Origin: Clostridia bacterium
GTDB taxonomy: Bacteria > Bacillota > Clostridia > Christensenellales > Pumilibacteraceae
Reading direction: 5' to 3'
NCBI GenBank assembly: GCA_900767465.1
Contig: CAAGAW010000003.1
Coordinates: forward strand, 1-33,433
Length of the DNA: 33,433 nucleotides
The notes under the pieces were generated by a model. The model did not search any database and was not told the DNA's origin. It saw only the letters and a list, made by a program, of their open reading frames with translations. A program made the position numbers and the translations under genes. Of this stretch, positions 9,401 to 16,882 are shown piece after piece (position 1 is the stretch's first letter; every line of letters begins with the position of its first letter).

Positions 9401-9785
9401 CAACGTCGTCAAGCAGTTTGTTCAGCGATTCGTTGTCCGCCTTCTTGCCCTGTAATTCCATTGCAAGCGCGATATTCGCGCCGACCGTGAACTCGGACAA
9501 AATATTGTACTCTTGGAAGATAAACCCGATAAACGTGTTGCGGTAACTGTCGAAGTCGGACTGCGAAAAGTCCTTGCTCGACTTGCCTTTGATTACGAAT
9601 TCGCCCTCGTCCGCGCGGTCCAGTCCGCCGAGAACGTTAAGAAGGGTAGACTTGCCGCTTCCGGACTTACCGAGAATGAAGACCATTCCGCGGTCGGGAA
9701 AAGAAACGCTTACGTCGTCGAGAGCCTTTACCGGAACGCCCTTTTTCGGCCGATACGTTTTCGTTACGTGCCTGATTTCTAACAT
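6456..9785 (-). CDS. ABC transporter, ATPase fused to FtsX/MacB-type permease with very large ectodomain
   Basis: This 1109-residue protein carries both halves of a MacB-like type VII ABC system in one chain. Residues 1-225 are the ATPase: Walker A GKSGSGKST at 39-47, Q-loop Gln91, signature LSGGQKQR at 141-148, Walker B MIMADEP at 161-167, H-loop His197. A linker of about 100 residues follows, then a first membrane helix near 340-365 and an extracytoplasmic domain of about 600 residues. The FtsX-type C-terminus has three helices and the typical ISYKKREIGILRAVGA motif. Such proteins use ATP to drive periplasmic or extracellular mechanics (lipoprotein, peptide or toxin export, or antibiotic sensing). 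The substrate here is unknown. The gene has GGAGTAAGGAGTAA before its ATG and its own promoter, and no accessory protein gene is adjacent. Confidence 0.9.
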   Translation of the reverse strand: MLEIRHVTKTYRPKKGVPVKALDDVSVSFPDRGMVFILGKSGSGKSTLLNVLGGLDRADEGEFVIKGKSSKDFSQSDFDSYRNTFIGFIFQEYNILSEFTVGANIALAMELQGKKADNESLNKLLDDVDLNGYGSRKPNELSGGQKQRVAIARALIKNPEMIMADEPTGALDSKTGKQVFDTLKKLSETKLVLVVSHDRDFAEHYADRIIELADGKIISDVTKTEMPPHNVSDGISVVDDKIIRVRKGYKLTASDLELINEYMSKSDSDALISIDERSNDEIRKIVKINDDGGKDEFVATDESKIDVKTYSPADGKLIRSRLPFKNAFKMGASSLKAKPIRLAFTIFLCFIAFALFGLADTMGAYNKCTAFESSIIDSHVTSATFTKLKVGKTSGGYTYYNDKSISADDITAITAGSGVKVKPVLKRLRGENGNSSSPVYTLNCFSDQSSLTTENGISFYQVDNVQGLIELDQTDLDTLGFTLTGTLPVSSDEIAITKYVFEKIQYTGFDYYETATSEEKLTITGKSSADAVSEVSDENAIIGKYVDVSAFFGETRLKITGVIDTKLDASPYEDYMPFAQKKETNMLTAMMSQNELNSKISYSYNNVIAVSNGKLAEIIVKSKENQPEYLRLGYDNYLSYRSNDSYFTFDGVMKLDTLKNKNDVIWTGEAKTSLAENEIILPYNAGNGHEYKASTLSWIASESGINEEEAQYYLGDFSSLLSGNAYIANYYIKKALDDNGKGDYYPDSTEFRDYCLKYDNSIRSFCNNYMEWDNATLDEAWDKIDASMKHNAYVEYLSNSYRSADGNDSIRGGFFDNAFGEGEGFTVKSGRDVIMPLIKGIIERENIGCTVGYGEDPIKLPSAGTFNAVLDYRYEEEFSYTVVGYYIPGKECWSLGQLGGISFTGNVPIISDGFYAKFTADSEAYYAFALGAMPESRAGIRKVVNFNYDESTGVRYSLKNEVSSSLESFNSTIEMMAKVFLYVGIGFAVFASLMMFNFISVSISYKKREIGILRAVGARSSDVFSIFFHESFLITLINFILASAAATVAVFFINKALREELNLALTLLTIGIRQYLLIFAVGLLVAFVSSFLPVMKIAKKRPIDAIQNR

Positions 9786-9839
9786 TTACTCCTTACTCCT
9801 TTCGTTTCCGTGTGATAAAGTTGTGAAAACTTGCTTTTG

Positions 9840-9868
9840 ATTATACCACCACGGCAGTTTTCAGTCAA
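9840..9868 (-). promoter_or_regulatory. Sigma-A promoter of the ABC transporter gene
   Basis: On the minus strand TTGACT (9863-9868) and TATAAT (9840-9845) are 17 bases apart, with a 5' leader of about 45-50 bases to the ATG at 9785. This is a near-consensus promoter. Confidence 0.85.
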
Positions 9869-9913
9869 GCGTAAAGTATAGTGGATCGGGCAAAACACCG
9901 AAATAAAGCATAG

Positions 9914-10951
9914 TTATTTCGCGTACGAGCAAAGAATTTCGGCAATTTCCTTTCGTCCGTCGAGGCGGGAACATTTTTTCGCGTTCAGCCGCATCCGATC
10001 GGCGCGGGCGAGAAGCGAGTCGAGTTCCGAAGTAAGACTTTGCGGGGTAAGGTCGGATTGAAGTAGCGTGCGCGCGCAGCCGAGCGAAGAAAAGTAGCGG
10101 GCGTTGTCTATCTGGTCGCCGCGCGACGCGCCCTTCGGCAGCGGAATAACGAGCGCGGGGATAGCGAGCGACGCGAGTTCAAACAGCGTGTTCGCTCCGC
10201 CGCGCGTTACGGCAACGTCGGTCGCGGAGTAAACGCCCGGCATATCGTCGGTAAAGGTAAGCCTTGCGTATCGCGGCTTTAATAGTTCGCCGCTGCATTG
10301 TTTGCCGCCGAGGTGAATTACGTTGAATTTGTCGGTAAGCGCGCCTAAGGATTTTTCGACGATTTCGTTTATCGCCTGCGCGCCCAGACTCCCGCCCGTG
10401 ATCAGAAGAACGGGCAGAGGTTCGGTAAGTCCTAATTTTTTGCGCAGTTTCGCACCGTTTCCGCGATAAATTTCCGCACGGAGCGGCGCGCCGACCCTTT
10501 CCGCCCGCGGGTGATCGATCCCGAAAGCGGTTAAAAACCTATCCGCCTTTTTCAACGCAAGACGGTTCGCAAGTCCTATCGTAAGGTCGGACTCGTGAAT
10601 AATCAGCGGGGTAGAGCCGCTCGCAAGGCTTACCGGAAGCCCCACGTAACCGCCTTTAGAAAATATAACGCGCGGCTTGATTTCGGCAATCAGTTTTTTT
10701 GCACGTTTCACACCGTCCGCGAGAACGAACGGCAGTCCGAAGTTTTTGAAAACCGAGCTTCGGTCGAGTTTCGCGCACGGTATCGCGTGATACGTCACGC
10801 CCTTTACTTTGCCGATCATTTCGCGTTCCATACCGTTTTCCGACCCGACGTAATGGATCTCGTCGTATTTTTTTCTAAGGTCGGGTATAAGCGCGAGGTT
10901 CGGCGTAACGTGTCCCGCCGTTCCTCCGCCCGTAAGTATTATCGAGTTCAT
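9914..10951 (-). CDS. murG: MurG, lipid II synthase (UDP-GlcNAc transferase)
   Basis: MurG adds N-acetylglucosamine from UDP-GlcNAc to lipid I at the inner face of the membrane, giving lipid II for peptidoglycan. The 345-residue length is normal for this family. Visible signatures are the N-terminal glycine-rich loop GGGTAGHVTPN (8-18), HESDLTIGLANR in the acceptor domain, ITGGSLGAQAINE opening the second Rossmann half, and TRGGANTLFELASLAIPALVIPLP plus DQIDNARYF, which form the UDP-GlcNAc site. The ATG follows GGAGGAGGG on the minus strand. The gene stands alone here rather than in a division/cell-wall cluster. The 128 bases separating it from the transporter gene contain the latter's promoter, so it is probably an independent transcript. 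Confidence 0.95.
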   Translation of the reverse strand: MNSIILTGGGTAGHVTPNLALIPDLRKKYDEIHYVGSENGMEREMIGKVKGVTYHAIPCAKLDRSSVFKNFGLPFVLADGVKRAKKLIAEIKPRVIFSKGGYVGLPVSLASGSTPLIIHESDLTIGLANRLALKKADRFLTAFGIDHPRAERVGAPLRAEIYRGNGAKLRKKLGLTEPLPVLLITGGSLGAQAINEIVEKSLGALTDKFNVIHLGGKQCSGELLKPRYARLTFTDDMPGVYSATDVAVTRGGANTLFELASLAIPALVIPLPKGASRGDQIDNARYFSSLGCARTLLQSDLTPQSLTSELDSLLARADRMRLNAKKCSRLDGRKEIAEILCSYAK

Positions 10952-11037
10952 CGTGTCCCTCCTCCCGTTATTATATGCGCCCGCATTATGTTTTACTTTT
11001 TAATTATTAAGGTAAAAGCCTTAATCGGATACCGCAT

Positions 11038-11240
11038 TGTCGTTGCGAGTGGCGCAGCGCGCGACGTGACAATCTCACGGAAGGGAAGACTTACTTGCAT
11101 ACACGAACAATATACTCGCCCGCACGGGCTCCGTGCCGCGCCGGCCTACCCGCCTGCGGTGGTCACCGCCGAGAAATCCCCTGCAATAGAAACGAGAACA
11201 AGCGGACACGGATACCCGGATATTCGCCCGCAGGGGATCC
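11038..11240 (+). repeat. Composite intergenic repeat upstream of yqfC
   Basis: This stretch repeats in order the units seen at 167-440: TTGTCGTTGCGAG ... GGAAGGGAAGAC (11038-11090), a GC-rich block (CGCCGGCCTACCCGCCTGCG), then GAGAAATCCCCTGCAATAGA plus AACG (11171-11194), and finally CGCCCGCAGGGGATCCCTGC, an imperfect palindrome. No coding potential stands out. The gap from murG's start (10951) to yqfC (11300) is otherwise AT-rich promoter-like DNA. Confidence 0.5.
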
Positions 11241-11264
11241 CTGCCGCAGGTGCTAAAATTACTT

Positions 11265-11280
11265 GTCCGCTCATAAATAT
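11265..11280 (+). promoter_or_regulatory. Possible sporulation-sigma promoter of the yqfC operon
   Basis: GTCCGCTCATAA at 11265-11276 is repeated exactly at 16883-16894 upstream of yqzL. It contains CATAAATAT, which is compatible with a sigma-E/sigma-K type -10 (CATAnnnT), 20-30 bases before the yqfC start. yqfC-yqfD are sigma-E targets in Bacillus. The -35 assignment (TAAAATT at about 11253) is weak, so this is a suggestion based on position and the shared 12-mer. Confidence 0.35.
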
Positions 11281-11299
11281 ATAGAAAGAGGTGACGGGT

Positions 11300-11551
11300 A
11301 TGAGTTTTATCGGCGAACTTATCGAAAAAGTTGACGCAAACGTATATAACGCAATAAATTTCGGAGGCAGATACTGTTACGTCGAAGGCGTAAGACGGGT
11401 TACGAGCATCGGCGACGAGGAAATAAAATTTGCCGTCAAAGGCGCGATCCTTACCGTTTCGGGCGAAAATCTTATGATCGAAGAACTTGACGAAGGTACG
11501 GTTATCGTAAAAGGCGACATCGGAGGAATAAATGCGACCAAAACGGAATAA
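11300..11551 (+). CDS. yqfC: YqfC/YabP-family sporulation protein
   Basis: A small 83-residue protein of the YabP/YqfC family, made in the mother cell during spore formation and needed with YqfD for efficient sporulation in Bacillus. The pattern is typical: a strand-rich body with GGRYCYVEGVRRV, then SIGDEEIKFAVKGAILTVSG and a C-terminal VIVKGDIGGI. I prefer ATG 11300 over the in-frame GTG at 11291, because AGAGGTG serves as the ribosome binding site and the family begins close to this Met. Its last codons overlap the yqfD start, the arrangement seen throughout spore-forming Firmicutes. Confidence 0.9.
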   Translation: MSFIGELIEKVDANVYNAINFGGRYCYVEGVRRVTSIGDEEIKFAVKGAILTVSGENLMIEELDEGTVIVKGDIGGINATKTE

Positions 11552-12779
11552 TCGATCCGATGATAAAAATACGGGCAATCGAAAACGGGACAAAAAAGCC
11601 GATATGTCGCAAAAACGCGCATACGTACCCGCAAAAACGCGACCTGAAAAGCCTCAAAAACCGCGCGTTCCCGTAAGATTCGCGCTCTCCGGGACTAAGA
11701 TCGTTCTCGAAATAGAGGGATTCAATCAGCCTCGGCTTTTGTCCGAACTTGGCAAAAACAACGTTAAAATCGGTCGGGTGACGAAAATAAGTCCTAAGAC
11801 AATGCGCATAATAATTGAGGAGAAATACTCCGCTAATTGTTTTGCAATTTGTCGAAGAATGTGCTATAATTATACCGAAGTCGAACGTTTCGGCGCAAAA
11901 TACGCTTTTGCGGCAGCGTTAAAACGGGTCGGATTCGCGGTCGCTGCGATTCTGATCGCGGCAGCGGGCGTAACTTTTTCGGGCAGGCTCAACGCAATCG
12001 AAGTTACGGGAACGGACGAGGCGAGACGGGCTGCGATAGCCGCGTATCTTGCCGACGGCGGCGTAAAGCGTTGGTGCAAAACCTCGTCGCTTAACGCCGA
12101 TTCGGTTCGCGACCTCGTTCTCGGCGTCGACGGCGTTGCGGAATGTTCGGTCGAACTTCGCGGCACGTCGCTCATAGTCACCGTCCGTGACAAAGACGTT
12201 CCGGCAGCGTCTCCCGACGGAAAGAAATCGATCGAAAGCGGCTACGACGCGATCGTTACCCGCGTGGTTGCGCTTGGCGGTACGGCAAAGGTCAAGCCGG
12301 GCGATACGGTAAAGAAAGGACAGACGCTTATCGAAGGCGCGCTTTATCGCACGGACGGCGAACCGTTGCGCGAAACGGACGCGGTCGGCACGGTTTACGG
12401 CAGGGTTACCGAAACGAAAAAGTTTACGGTTACCGAAACCCGCGTAAAGGTCGCGCGAACGGGCAAAAAGTTGCGTTCGACCGAACTCGGTTTTTTCGGA
12501 CTGAGGTGGAGAGGGAAAATTCCCGACGGAACGTACGAAGTTACCGAAACTCACTCGTTGCTTTGCGGCTTTATCGCCGTAAGAAGCCGGCTTTACGAGG
12601 AAACGACAGTCGAAACGGTTTCGTCCGACGCGGACGAACTGATCCGCGAATGCGAGGCTTCCGCGCTTGCCGGATACTTCGGAAGCGGCGAAATCACGGT
12701 AAAAACGCACGTTGTCGCCCTCGGCGGCGGCGCGTACGAAATCACGGTTTATACGGAAAACGAAAGGATCATATCATGA
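11532..12779 (+). CDS. yqfD: YqfD sporulation protein (SpoIIIAG/POTRA-like membrane protein)
   Basis: A 415-residue membrane protein of the YqfD family, involved with YqfC in late sporulation. After about 45 basic, low-complexity residues comes the family start (RFALSGTKIVLEIEGFNQP), one membrane helix near residues 135-155 (VGFAVAAILIAAAGVTF), then an extracytoplasmic FtsQ/POTRA-like part (VRDLVLGVDGVAECSVEL) and the conserved GDTVKKGQTLIEG region. The ATG at 11532 lies inside yqfC and is directly preceded by GGAGGA, which fixes this start. The basic N-terminal extension is unusual, and part of it is encoded by a half-site of the palindrome family (11606-11628). The stop overlaps phoH by ATGA. 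Confidence 0.92.
   Translation: MRPKRNNRSDDKNTGNRKRDKKADMSQKRAYVPAKTRPEKPQKPRVPVRFALSGTKIVLEIEGFNQPRLLSELGKNNVKIGRVTKISPKTMRIIIEEKYSANCFAICRRMCYNYTEVERFGAKYAFAAALKRVGFAVAAILIAAAGVTFSGRLNAIEVTGTDEARRAAIAAYLADGGVKRWCKTSSLNADSVRDLVLGVDGVAECSVELRGTSLIVTVRDKDVPAASPDGKKSIESGYDAIVTRVVALGGTAKVKPGDTVKKGQTLIEGALYRTDGEPLRETDAVGTVYGRVTETKKFTVTETRVKVARTGKKLRSTELGFFGLRWRGKIPDGTYEVTETHSLLCGFIAVRSRLYEETTVETVSSDADELIRECEASALAGYFGSGEITVKTHVVALGGGAYEITVYTENERIIS
11606..11628 (+). repeat. Half-site of the palindrome family inside yqfD
   Basis: The 22 bases from GTCGCAAAAACGCGCATACG onward are identical to the left arm and centre of the 38-bp palindrome at 450-487. Here they are read as codons for SQKRAYV, and CGCAAAAACGCG recurs at 11630-11641. 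The segment falls in the non-conserved N-terminal extension of YqfD. Confidence 0.55.
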
Positions 12780-13786
12780 CATACGGCGTATCGGTAGGAG
12801 CGGAAACGCTCCGCAAATTGTTCGGACCTATGGACGAGTATGCGTCGCTCATCGAAAAGAATATGGGCGTGCGACTGAGGCCTGTGGACGGCGAACTTAA
12901 AATAAGCGGCTCGGACGTGGCGGTCGAAAGAACGGCGCGTCTTATCGAGAGCCTCGTTTTCCTTACCGGCAAAGGACAGGAACTTACCCGCGAGAGAATA
13001 ACTTCGGCAATCAACCTCGCGCTTATGGACAAGCCGGACGAAATAGTCGCGCTCGCAACCGACGCCGTTGCGGTGACGGCGCGCGGAAAGTATATCCGTT
13101 GCAAAACGCTCGGGCAGCGCGAGTACGTAAACACGATAAAACGCCGCACGCTCACGTTCGGGATCGGACCTGCCGGCACGGGCAAAACATACCTTGCCGT
13201 GGCAATGGCGGTAGCCGCATATAAGTCCGGCGAGGCGGAAAAGATAATTCTTACGCGACCGGCGATCGAAGCGGGCGAAAAACTCGGATTTTTGCCGGGC
13301 GATCTTCAGGAAAAAGTCGATCCTTACCTGCGCCCGCTGTACGACGCGCTTACCGAAATGTTCGGCGTGGATAACTATACCACGCTTATCGAGCGCGGAA
13401 TCATAGAAATCGCGCCGCTCGCGTATATGCGCGGCAGAACGCTGTCTCACGCGTTCATAATTCTGGACGAGGCTCAGAACACGACGGAAGAACAGATGAA
13501 AATGTTTTTGACAAGACTGGGCGAAAAGAGTAAAATGGTTGTAAACGGCGACCTTACGCAGATCGATCTTCCGAAAGGCGAATGCGGACTGAAGAAAGCC
13601 GTACGGGTACTTAAGGACGTGGACGACGTAGGGATCTGCCGTCTTACCGACCGCGACGTGGTTCGTAACGACCTTGTCCGCCGCATAGTGCTTGCCTACG
13701 CAAACGCCGAAAAATGCGACGAAACGCCCGATAATCAAACGGAAAACGGAGAAAATACGGAGAATACAAATGGAGAAAGTAACTAA
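12776..13786 (+). CDS. phoH: PhoH-family ATPase (YbeZ/PhoH-like)
   Basis: A 336-residue cytoplasmic P-loop ATPase. Walker A is GPAGTGKT at 131-138 and Walker B is AFIILDEAQN, followed by the family's TRLGEKSKMVVNGDLTQIDLP motif. An N-terminal small domain (about 1-110) is also usual. PhoH proteins sit next to ybeY in most bacteria and are thought to work on RNA with it, though the exact reaction is unsettled. The ATG at 12776 overlaps the yqfD stop as ATGA. The open frame extends upstream inside yqfD, but the overlap and family length support this start. The last 30 residues are Asn/Glu-rich and non-conserved, and they encode the ribosome binding site of pgpH. Confidence 0.93.
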   Translation: MTYGVSVGAETLRKLFGPMDEYASLIEKNMGVRLRPVDGELKISGSDVAVERTARLIESLVFLTGKGQELTRERITSAINLALMDKPDEIVALATDAVAVTARGKYIRCKTLGQREYVNTIKRRTLTFGIGPAGTGKTYLAVAMAVAAYKSGEAEKIILTRPAIEAGEKLGFLPGDLQEKVDPYLRPLYDALTEMFGVDNYTTLIERGIIEIAPLAYMRGRTLSHAFIILDEAQNTTEEQMKMFLTRLGEKSKMVVNGDLTQIDLPKGECGLKKAVRVLKDVDDVGICRLTDRDVVRNDLVRRIVLAYANAEKCDETPDNQTENGENTENTNGESN

Positions 13787-15203
13787 GAAAAAGTACGTGC
13801 GGGCGGGGTTTATCTTCGTTCTGTCGTACCTTCTCATCGCGGCGGGCGCGTTCGTTAAGTATCTTGCGTACGGATCGTTCCGCAGCGGAGACTTTACGCC
13901 CGAATTTTTCAGGGCGTTTACGACCTGCGCCGCGGTGACGCTTCTGGTGTATATATCGCTGTTCACCTATCTTATATATTCCCGAAGCAATCTTATAATG
14001 TTCACGCGGCAGTTGTTTGCCATAAACGTGGCGGTGGTGCTGTCCGTACTCGTTTGCCTCGTCGTAAGCGCGTTCGAACTGTTCTATATGCCCGTGATGC
14101 TTGCCGCATTTATACTTGCGCCGCTCGTTAACAGGCGAGACGTTTTCGTCAGCAACCTTTTAACAAACCTTCTTATCGCGGTAATTCTTCTCGTCGAGTC
14201 GATATTGGGATCCAAAGTCGATTCTATCGCCGTGCTTATGATGCTCGTCGTCGGAATTTTCGGCGGCTCGACCGTATCGTATATGCTGTCGGGGGTCGTA
14301 AGCCGCGTAAAAAGAGTAATCGTTTCGTTGTTTATCGGGGTCATGTTGGGCTCGCTCATATTCGTGGCGTCGTTTCTTACGGACAGTTTCGATTTCGTGC
14401 AGCATATCGGATTTATTTGTCTCAGCGTGTTCGGACAACCGCTCGTTTCGCTTATGCTTCAGCCGTTGTTCGAGGCGGTGTTCAACCTCGTAACCGACAG
14501 TCGCCTCGACGAACTCACCGATCACAATTCGCCGCTTATGAAGATGATGATACGCGACGCGCTCGGAACGTTCAATCACTCGATAGCGGTTGCGGGTTTT
14601 GCGGAAGTCTGCGCCATAAGAATAGGCGAGAACCCGTATCTTGCCAAAGCGTGCGCATACTATCACGATGTCGGCAAACTCAAAAATCCGAGTTTCTTTG
14701 CCGAGAACCAGTCCGGTTACAACCCGCACGACGAACTTCTGCCCGACGTCAGCGCGAAAATCGTCGCCGCACACGCGCACGACGGTTACGAACTTTGCAA
14801 AAAGTACCGTATCCCCGAAGAGGTCGCCCGCGTTACGATTCAGCATCACGGAACTTTGCCGATGATGGTTTTCTACTACAAAGCAAAAAAACTCACGGAC
14901 GGCGAAGTCGATATAAACGAGTATTCGTATAACGGCGAAACGCCCGTAAGCAAGATCGCCGCTATCATAATGGTATGCGACGCAAGCGAAGCCGCGCTCC
15001 GCGCCCGCGGTCGCATCAGCCGCGAAGAAGCCGAAAAACTCGTTGCGGGAATTATTGCCGACCGTATCGCGCGCAAACAGTTCGATAACTGCGACATCAC
15101 TATGCGCGACCTCAATATCATCAAAAACACTATCGTCGAACAGCACAGCGGCGTTTATCACGAGCGCGTGCAGTATCCGTCGGGGGTATTCAAAAAAGTA
15201 TGA
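13770..15203 (+). CDS. pgpH: Short PgpH-type HD phosphodiesterase (c-di-AMP), lacking the extracellular sensor
   Basis: A 477-residue 7TM-HD protein. The C-terminal HD domain carries FNHSIAVAGFAE (His270), YYHDVGKL (His299-Asp300), AAHAHDG and QHHGT, the ligand pattern of PgpH, which hydrolyses the second messenger c-di-AMP to 5'-pApA. About seven membrane helices occupy residues 12-230. Family members are usually around 700 residues with a 7TMR-HDED sensor of some 200-250 residues between helices 1 and 2. Here that loop is only about 20 residues (31-50). There is no frameshift or repeat scar, so the protein appears natively short. The ATG at 13770 follows GGAG within the end of phoH (17-base overlap). 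It is followed by ybeY with an ATGA overlap. Confidence 0.88.
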   Translation: MEKVTKKKYVRAGFIFVLSYLLIAAGAFVKYLAYGSFRSGDFTPEFFRAFTTCAAVTLLVYISLFTYLIYSRSNLIMFTRQLFAINVAVVLSVLVCLVVSAFELFYMPVMLAAFILAPLVNRRDVFVSNLLTNLLIAVILLVESILGSKVDSIAVLMMLVVGIFGGSTVSYMLSGVVSRVKRVIVSLFIGVMLGSLIFVASFLTDSFDFVQHIGFICLSVFGQPLVSLMLQPLFEAVFNLVTDSRLDELTDHNSPLMKMMIRDALGTFNHSIAVAGFAEVCAIRIGENPYLAKACAYYHDVGKLKNPSFFAENQSGYNPHDELLPDVSAKIVAAHAHDGYELCKKYRIPEEVARVTIQHHGTLPMMVFYYKAKKLTDGEVDINEYSYNGETPVSKIAAIIMVCDASEAALRARGRISREEAEKLVAGIIADRIARKQFDNCDITMRDLNIIKNTIVEQHSGVYHERVQYPSGVFKKV

Positions 15204-15679
15204 TCACGGTTGATTTTTTCGGCGTCGGGCCGGAATACCAAAGCGAACTTTCCGCCGTCGCCGCGGAAGTTTACAAAGTCGAAAAAATGAAGGGTAACGC
15301 GACGGTCGAACTCTCGTTCGCGTCCTCGGACGAAATCCGCGAACTTAACCGATCCTCGCGCGGGGTTGACAGAGAAACCGACGTTTTGTCTTTTCCCGCG
15401 CTCGACGAAATCAAGCCGTTCACGAAGAAAAATTACCCGTTCGAGTACGACCCCGCCCGTAGGTCGGTAGAACTCGGCAGCATAGTAATCTGCCGCGAAG
15501 TCGCCGAAGCGCAGGCAAAAGAATACGGTCATTCCGTCCGTCGCGAAACATGCTATCTGTTTGCGCACGGGTTATTGCACCTCAGCGGATACGACCATAT
15601 CGAAGAGTCGGACAAAAAGGTAATGAGAGAGAAAGAAGAACTCGTTTTAAGCGGACTCGGAATAACCCGCGAAGACTAA
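15200..15679 (+). CDS. ybeY: YbeY endoribonuclease / rRNA maturation factor
   Basis: A 159-residue, single-domain zinc RNase used in 16S rRNA 3'-end maturation and ribosome quality control. The metal site is visible as HGLLHLSGYDH, giving His123, His127 and His133. Upstream are TDVLSFP and the ELGSIVIC strand, also characteristic. The start overlaps the pgpH stop by ATGA, so translation is coupled. In many Firmicutes dgkA and cdd follow ybeY. Here both are missing and era comes next after a palindromic spacer. Confidence 0.95.
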   Translation: MITVDFFGVGPEYQSELSAVAAEVYKVEKMKGNATVELSFASSDEIRELNRSSRGVDRETDVLSFPALDEIKPFTKKNYPFEYDPARRSVELGSIVICREVAEAQAKEYGHSVRRETCYLFAHGLLHLSGYDHIEESDKKVMREKEELVLSGLGITRED

Positions 15680-15710
15680 AAAACGTATATACGGTTATAC
15701 GTTTTTACGA
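15678..15710. repeat. Palindromic hairpin between ybeY and era
   Basis: AAAAAACGTATATACGG is followed by TTATACGTTTTTACGA, a 10-12 bp stem that begins on the ybeY stop codon. It belongs to the same family as 450-487 and 30551-30583. It could attenuate or process the polycistronic mRNA between ybeY and era. Confidence 0.55.
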
Positions 15711-15735
15711 GGTATAAACACAGGAGAAAGCATAA

Positions 15736-16650
15736 ATGAAATCCGGATTCGTAACCGTCCTCGGAAAGCCGAACGTCGGCAAAAGCAGTCTGATGAACAA
15801 ACTCGTCGGCGAAAAAATCGCTATCGTTTCGCCGAAAGCGCAAACCACCCGCACCCGCGAAAAGGGAATACTTACCGAAGGCGACTGTCAGATGATTTTC
15901 ATCGATACGCCCGGGGTTCATAAGCCGAAAAACAAACTCGGCGAATATATGGAAAAATGCGTCCGTTCGTCCACCGACGGCGCGGACGCGATAGTTATAG
16001 TTCTCGACGCGACCCGACGCCTCACCGACGGGGATATAGCGTTCGTCGAAAAATATCTTAAGGGGGCCGAACCCGTTTTCCTCGTCATAAACAAAGTGGA
16101 CGCGGTGGGGTACGACGTTGTTTATCCGATGCTGGACAAACTCGGTTTTTTGCTTACCGCAACGCCCGATCGCGCCGCCGTTCGCGAGATTATTCCGCTT
16201 TCGGCACGTACCGGCAGAAACGTTGATTTGCTTAAAGGATACCTTAAAGACGTTATGCCCGAAGGCGAATTTTTGTACCCCGCCGACGAAATCACCGACA
16301 AGAGCGAACGTCACGTAATCTGCGAGATCGTCCGCGAAAAAGCGCTTACGCTGCTTAACGACGAGATTCCGCACGGAATCGGCGTTTGCGTTACGTCGAT
16401 GAATTACGACGAGTACGGTACGGCTCATATATCGCTCGACGTTATCGTCGAAAAAGAATCGCATAAGTCGATAGTGATCGGCGCAGGCGGCGAAAAACTT
16501 AAAATGATTGCCGAACGCGCCCGTAAAGACGTCGAAAAACTGCTCGGCGGCAAAGTTTATATGGAACTTTTCGTCAAAGTCCGCGAAAACTGGCGCAACG
16601 ACGGACTTGTTATGAACGACGTAGGCTACAACCCCAAAAACATCGGCTGA
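15736..16650 (+). CDS. era: Era GTPase
   Basis: A 304-residue GTPase that binds the 3' end of 16S rRNA and assists 30S subunit assembly at the membrane. G1 is GKPNVGKS (10-17), the switch region is TTRTREKGILTEG, G3 is DTPG (57-60) and G4 is NKVD (119-122). The C-terminal KH domain shows IGAGGEKLKMIAERARKDVE followed by VKVRENWRND. AGGAG lies about 10 bases before the ATG. It follows ybeY in the same transcript and precedes the recO part of the operon, the normal Firmicute order. Confidence 0.96.
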   Translation: MKSGFVTVLGKPNVGKSSLMNKLVGEKIAIVSPKAQTTRTREKGILTEGDCQMIFIDTPGVHKPKNKLGEYMEKCVRSSTDGADAIVIVLDATRRLTDGDIAFVEKYLKGAEPVFLVINKVDAVGYDVVYPMLDKLGFLLTATPDRAAVREIIPLSARTGRNVDLLKGYLKDVMPEGEFLYPADEITDKSERHVICEIVREKALTLLNDEIPHGIGVCVTSMNYDEYGTAHISLDVIVEKESHKSIVIGAGGEKLKMIAERARKDVEKLLGGKVYMELFVKVRENWRNDGLVMNDVGYNPKNIG

Positions 16651-16655
16651 AAAAC

Positions 16656-16873
16656 GATTTTTATTGTGCGAATGCGGCTTTGGTCGTAGAAATCGACGGC
16701 GGAGAACGTTACCGACCGGAAACCGGCGAGTACGACGGAAAACGAACCGGGATTCCGGAAGAAAACGGAATCAAAGTTATCGGTATTATTAACCGCGAAA
16801 TCGATTGAGAGTTCGCGAGTGTGCGGATTATATCGACGCGACGGTGCGAAAATCCTTGATCCACGCGAATTAA
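16656..16873 (+). pseudogene. Decayed C-terminal fragment of a DUF559-type endonuclease-like gene
   Basis: Starting 6 bases after era, one frame reads DFYCANAALVVEIDGG ... RYRPETGEYDGKRT ... GIKVIGIINREID and then TGA. Shifting one frame restores CADYIDATVRKSLIHAN and TAA. This is the C-terminal half of DUF559 proteins (Vsr-like restriction-endonuclease fold). They typically have DFYC, a VxELDG strand, ETxxYDxxR and a final YID-x-x-V-[KR]-x-SL helix. No N-terminal half or ribosome binding site is present because era abuts it. I therefore call a truncated, frameshifted remnant, probably left by a rearrangement or gene transfer. Assignment is from memory of the family pattern. Confidence 0.72.
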
Positions 16874-16882
16874 ATAATTGTC

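Noticed and set aside
11034..11284. Possible coding frames across the repeat upstream of yqfC (for example minus 11075-11593)
   Set aside because: They overlap yqfC and repeat DNA, and show no family motif.
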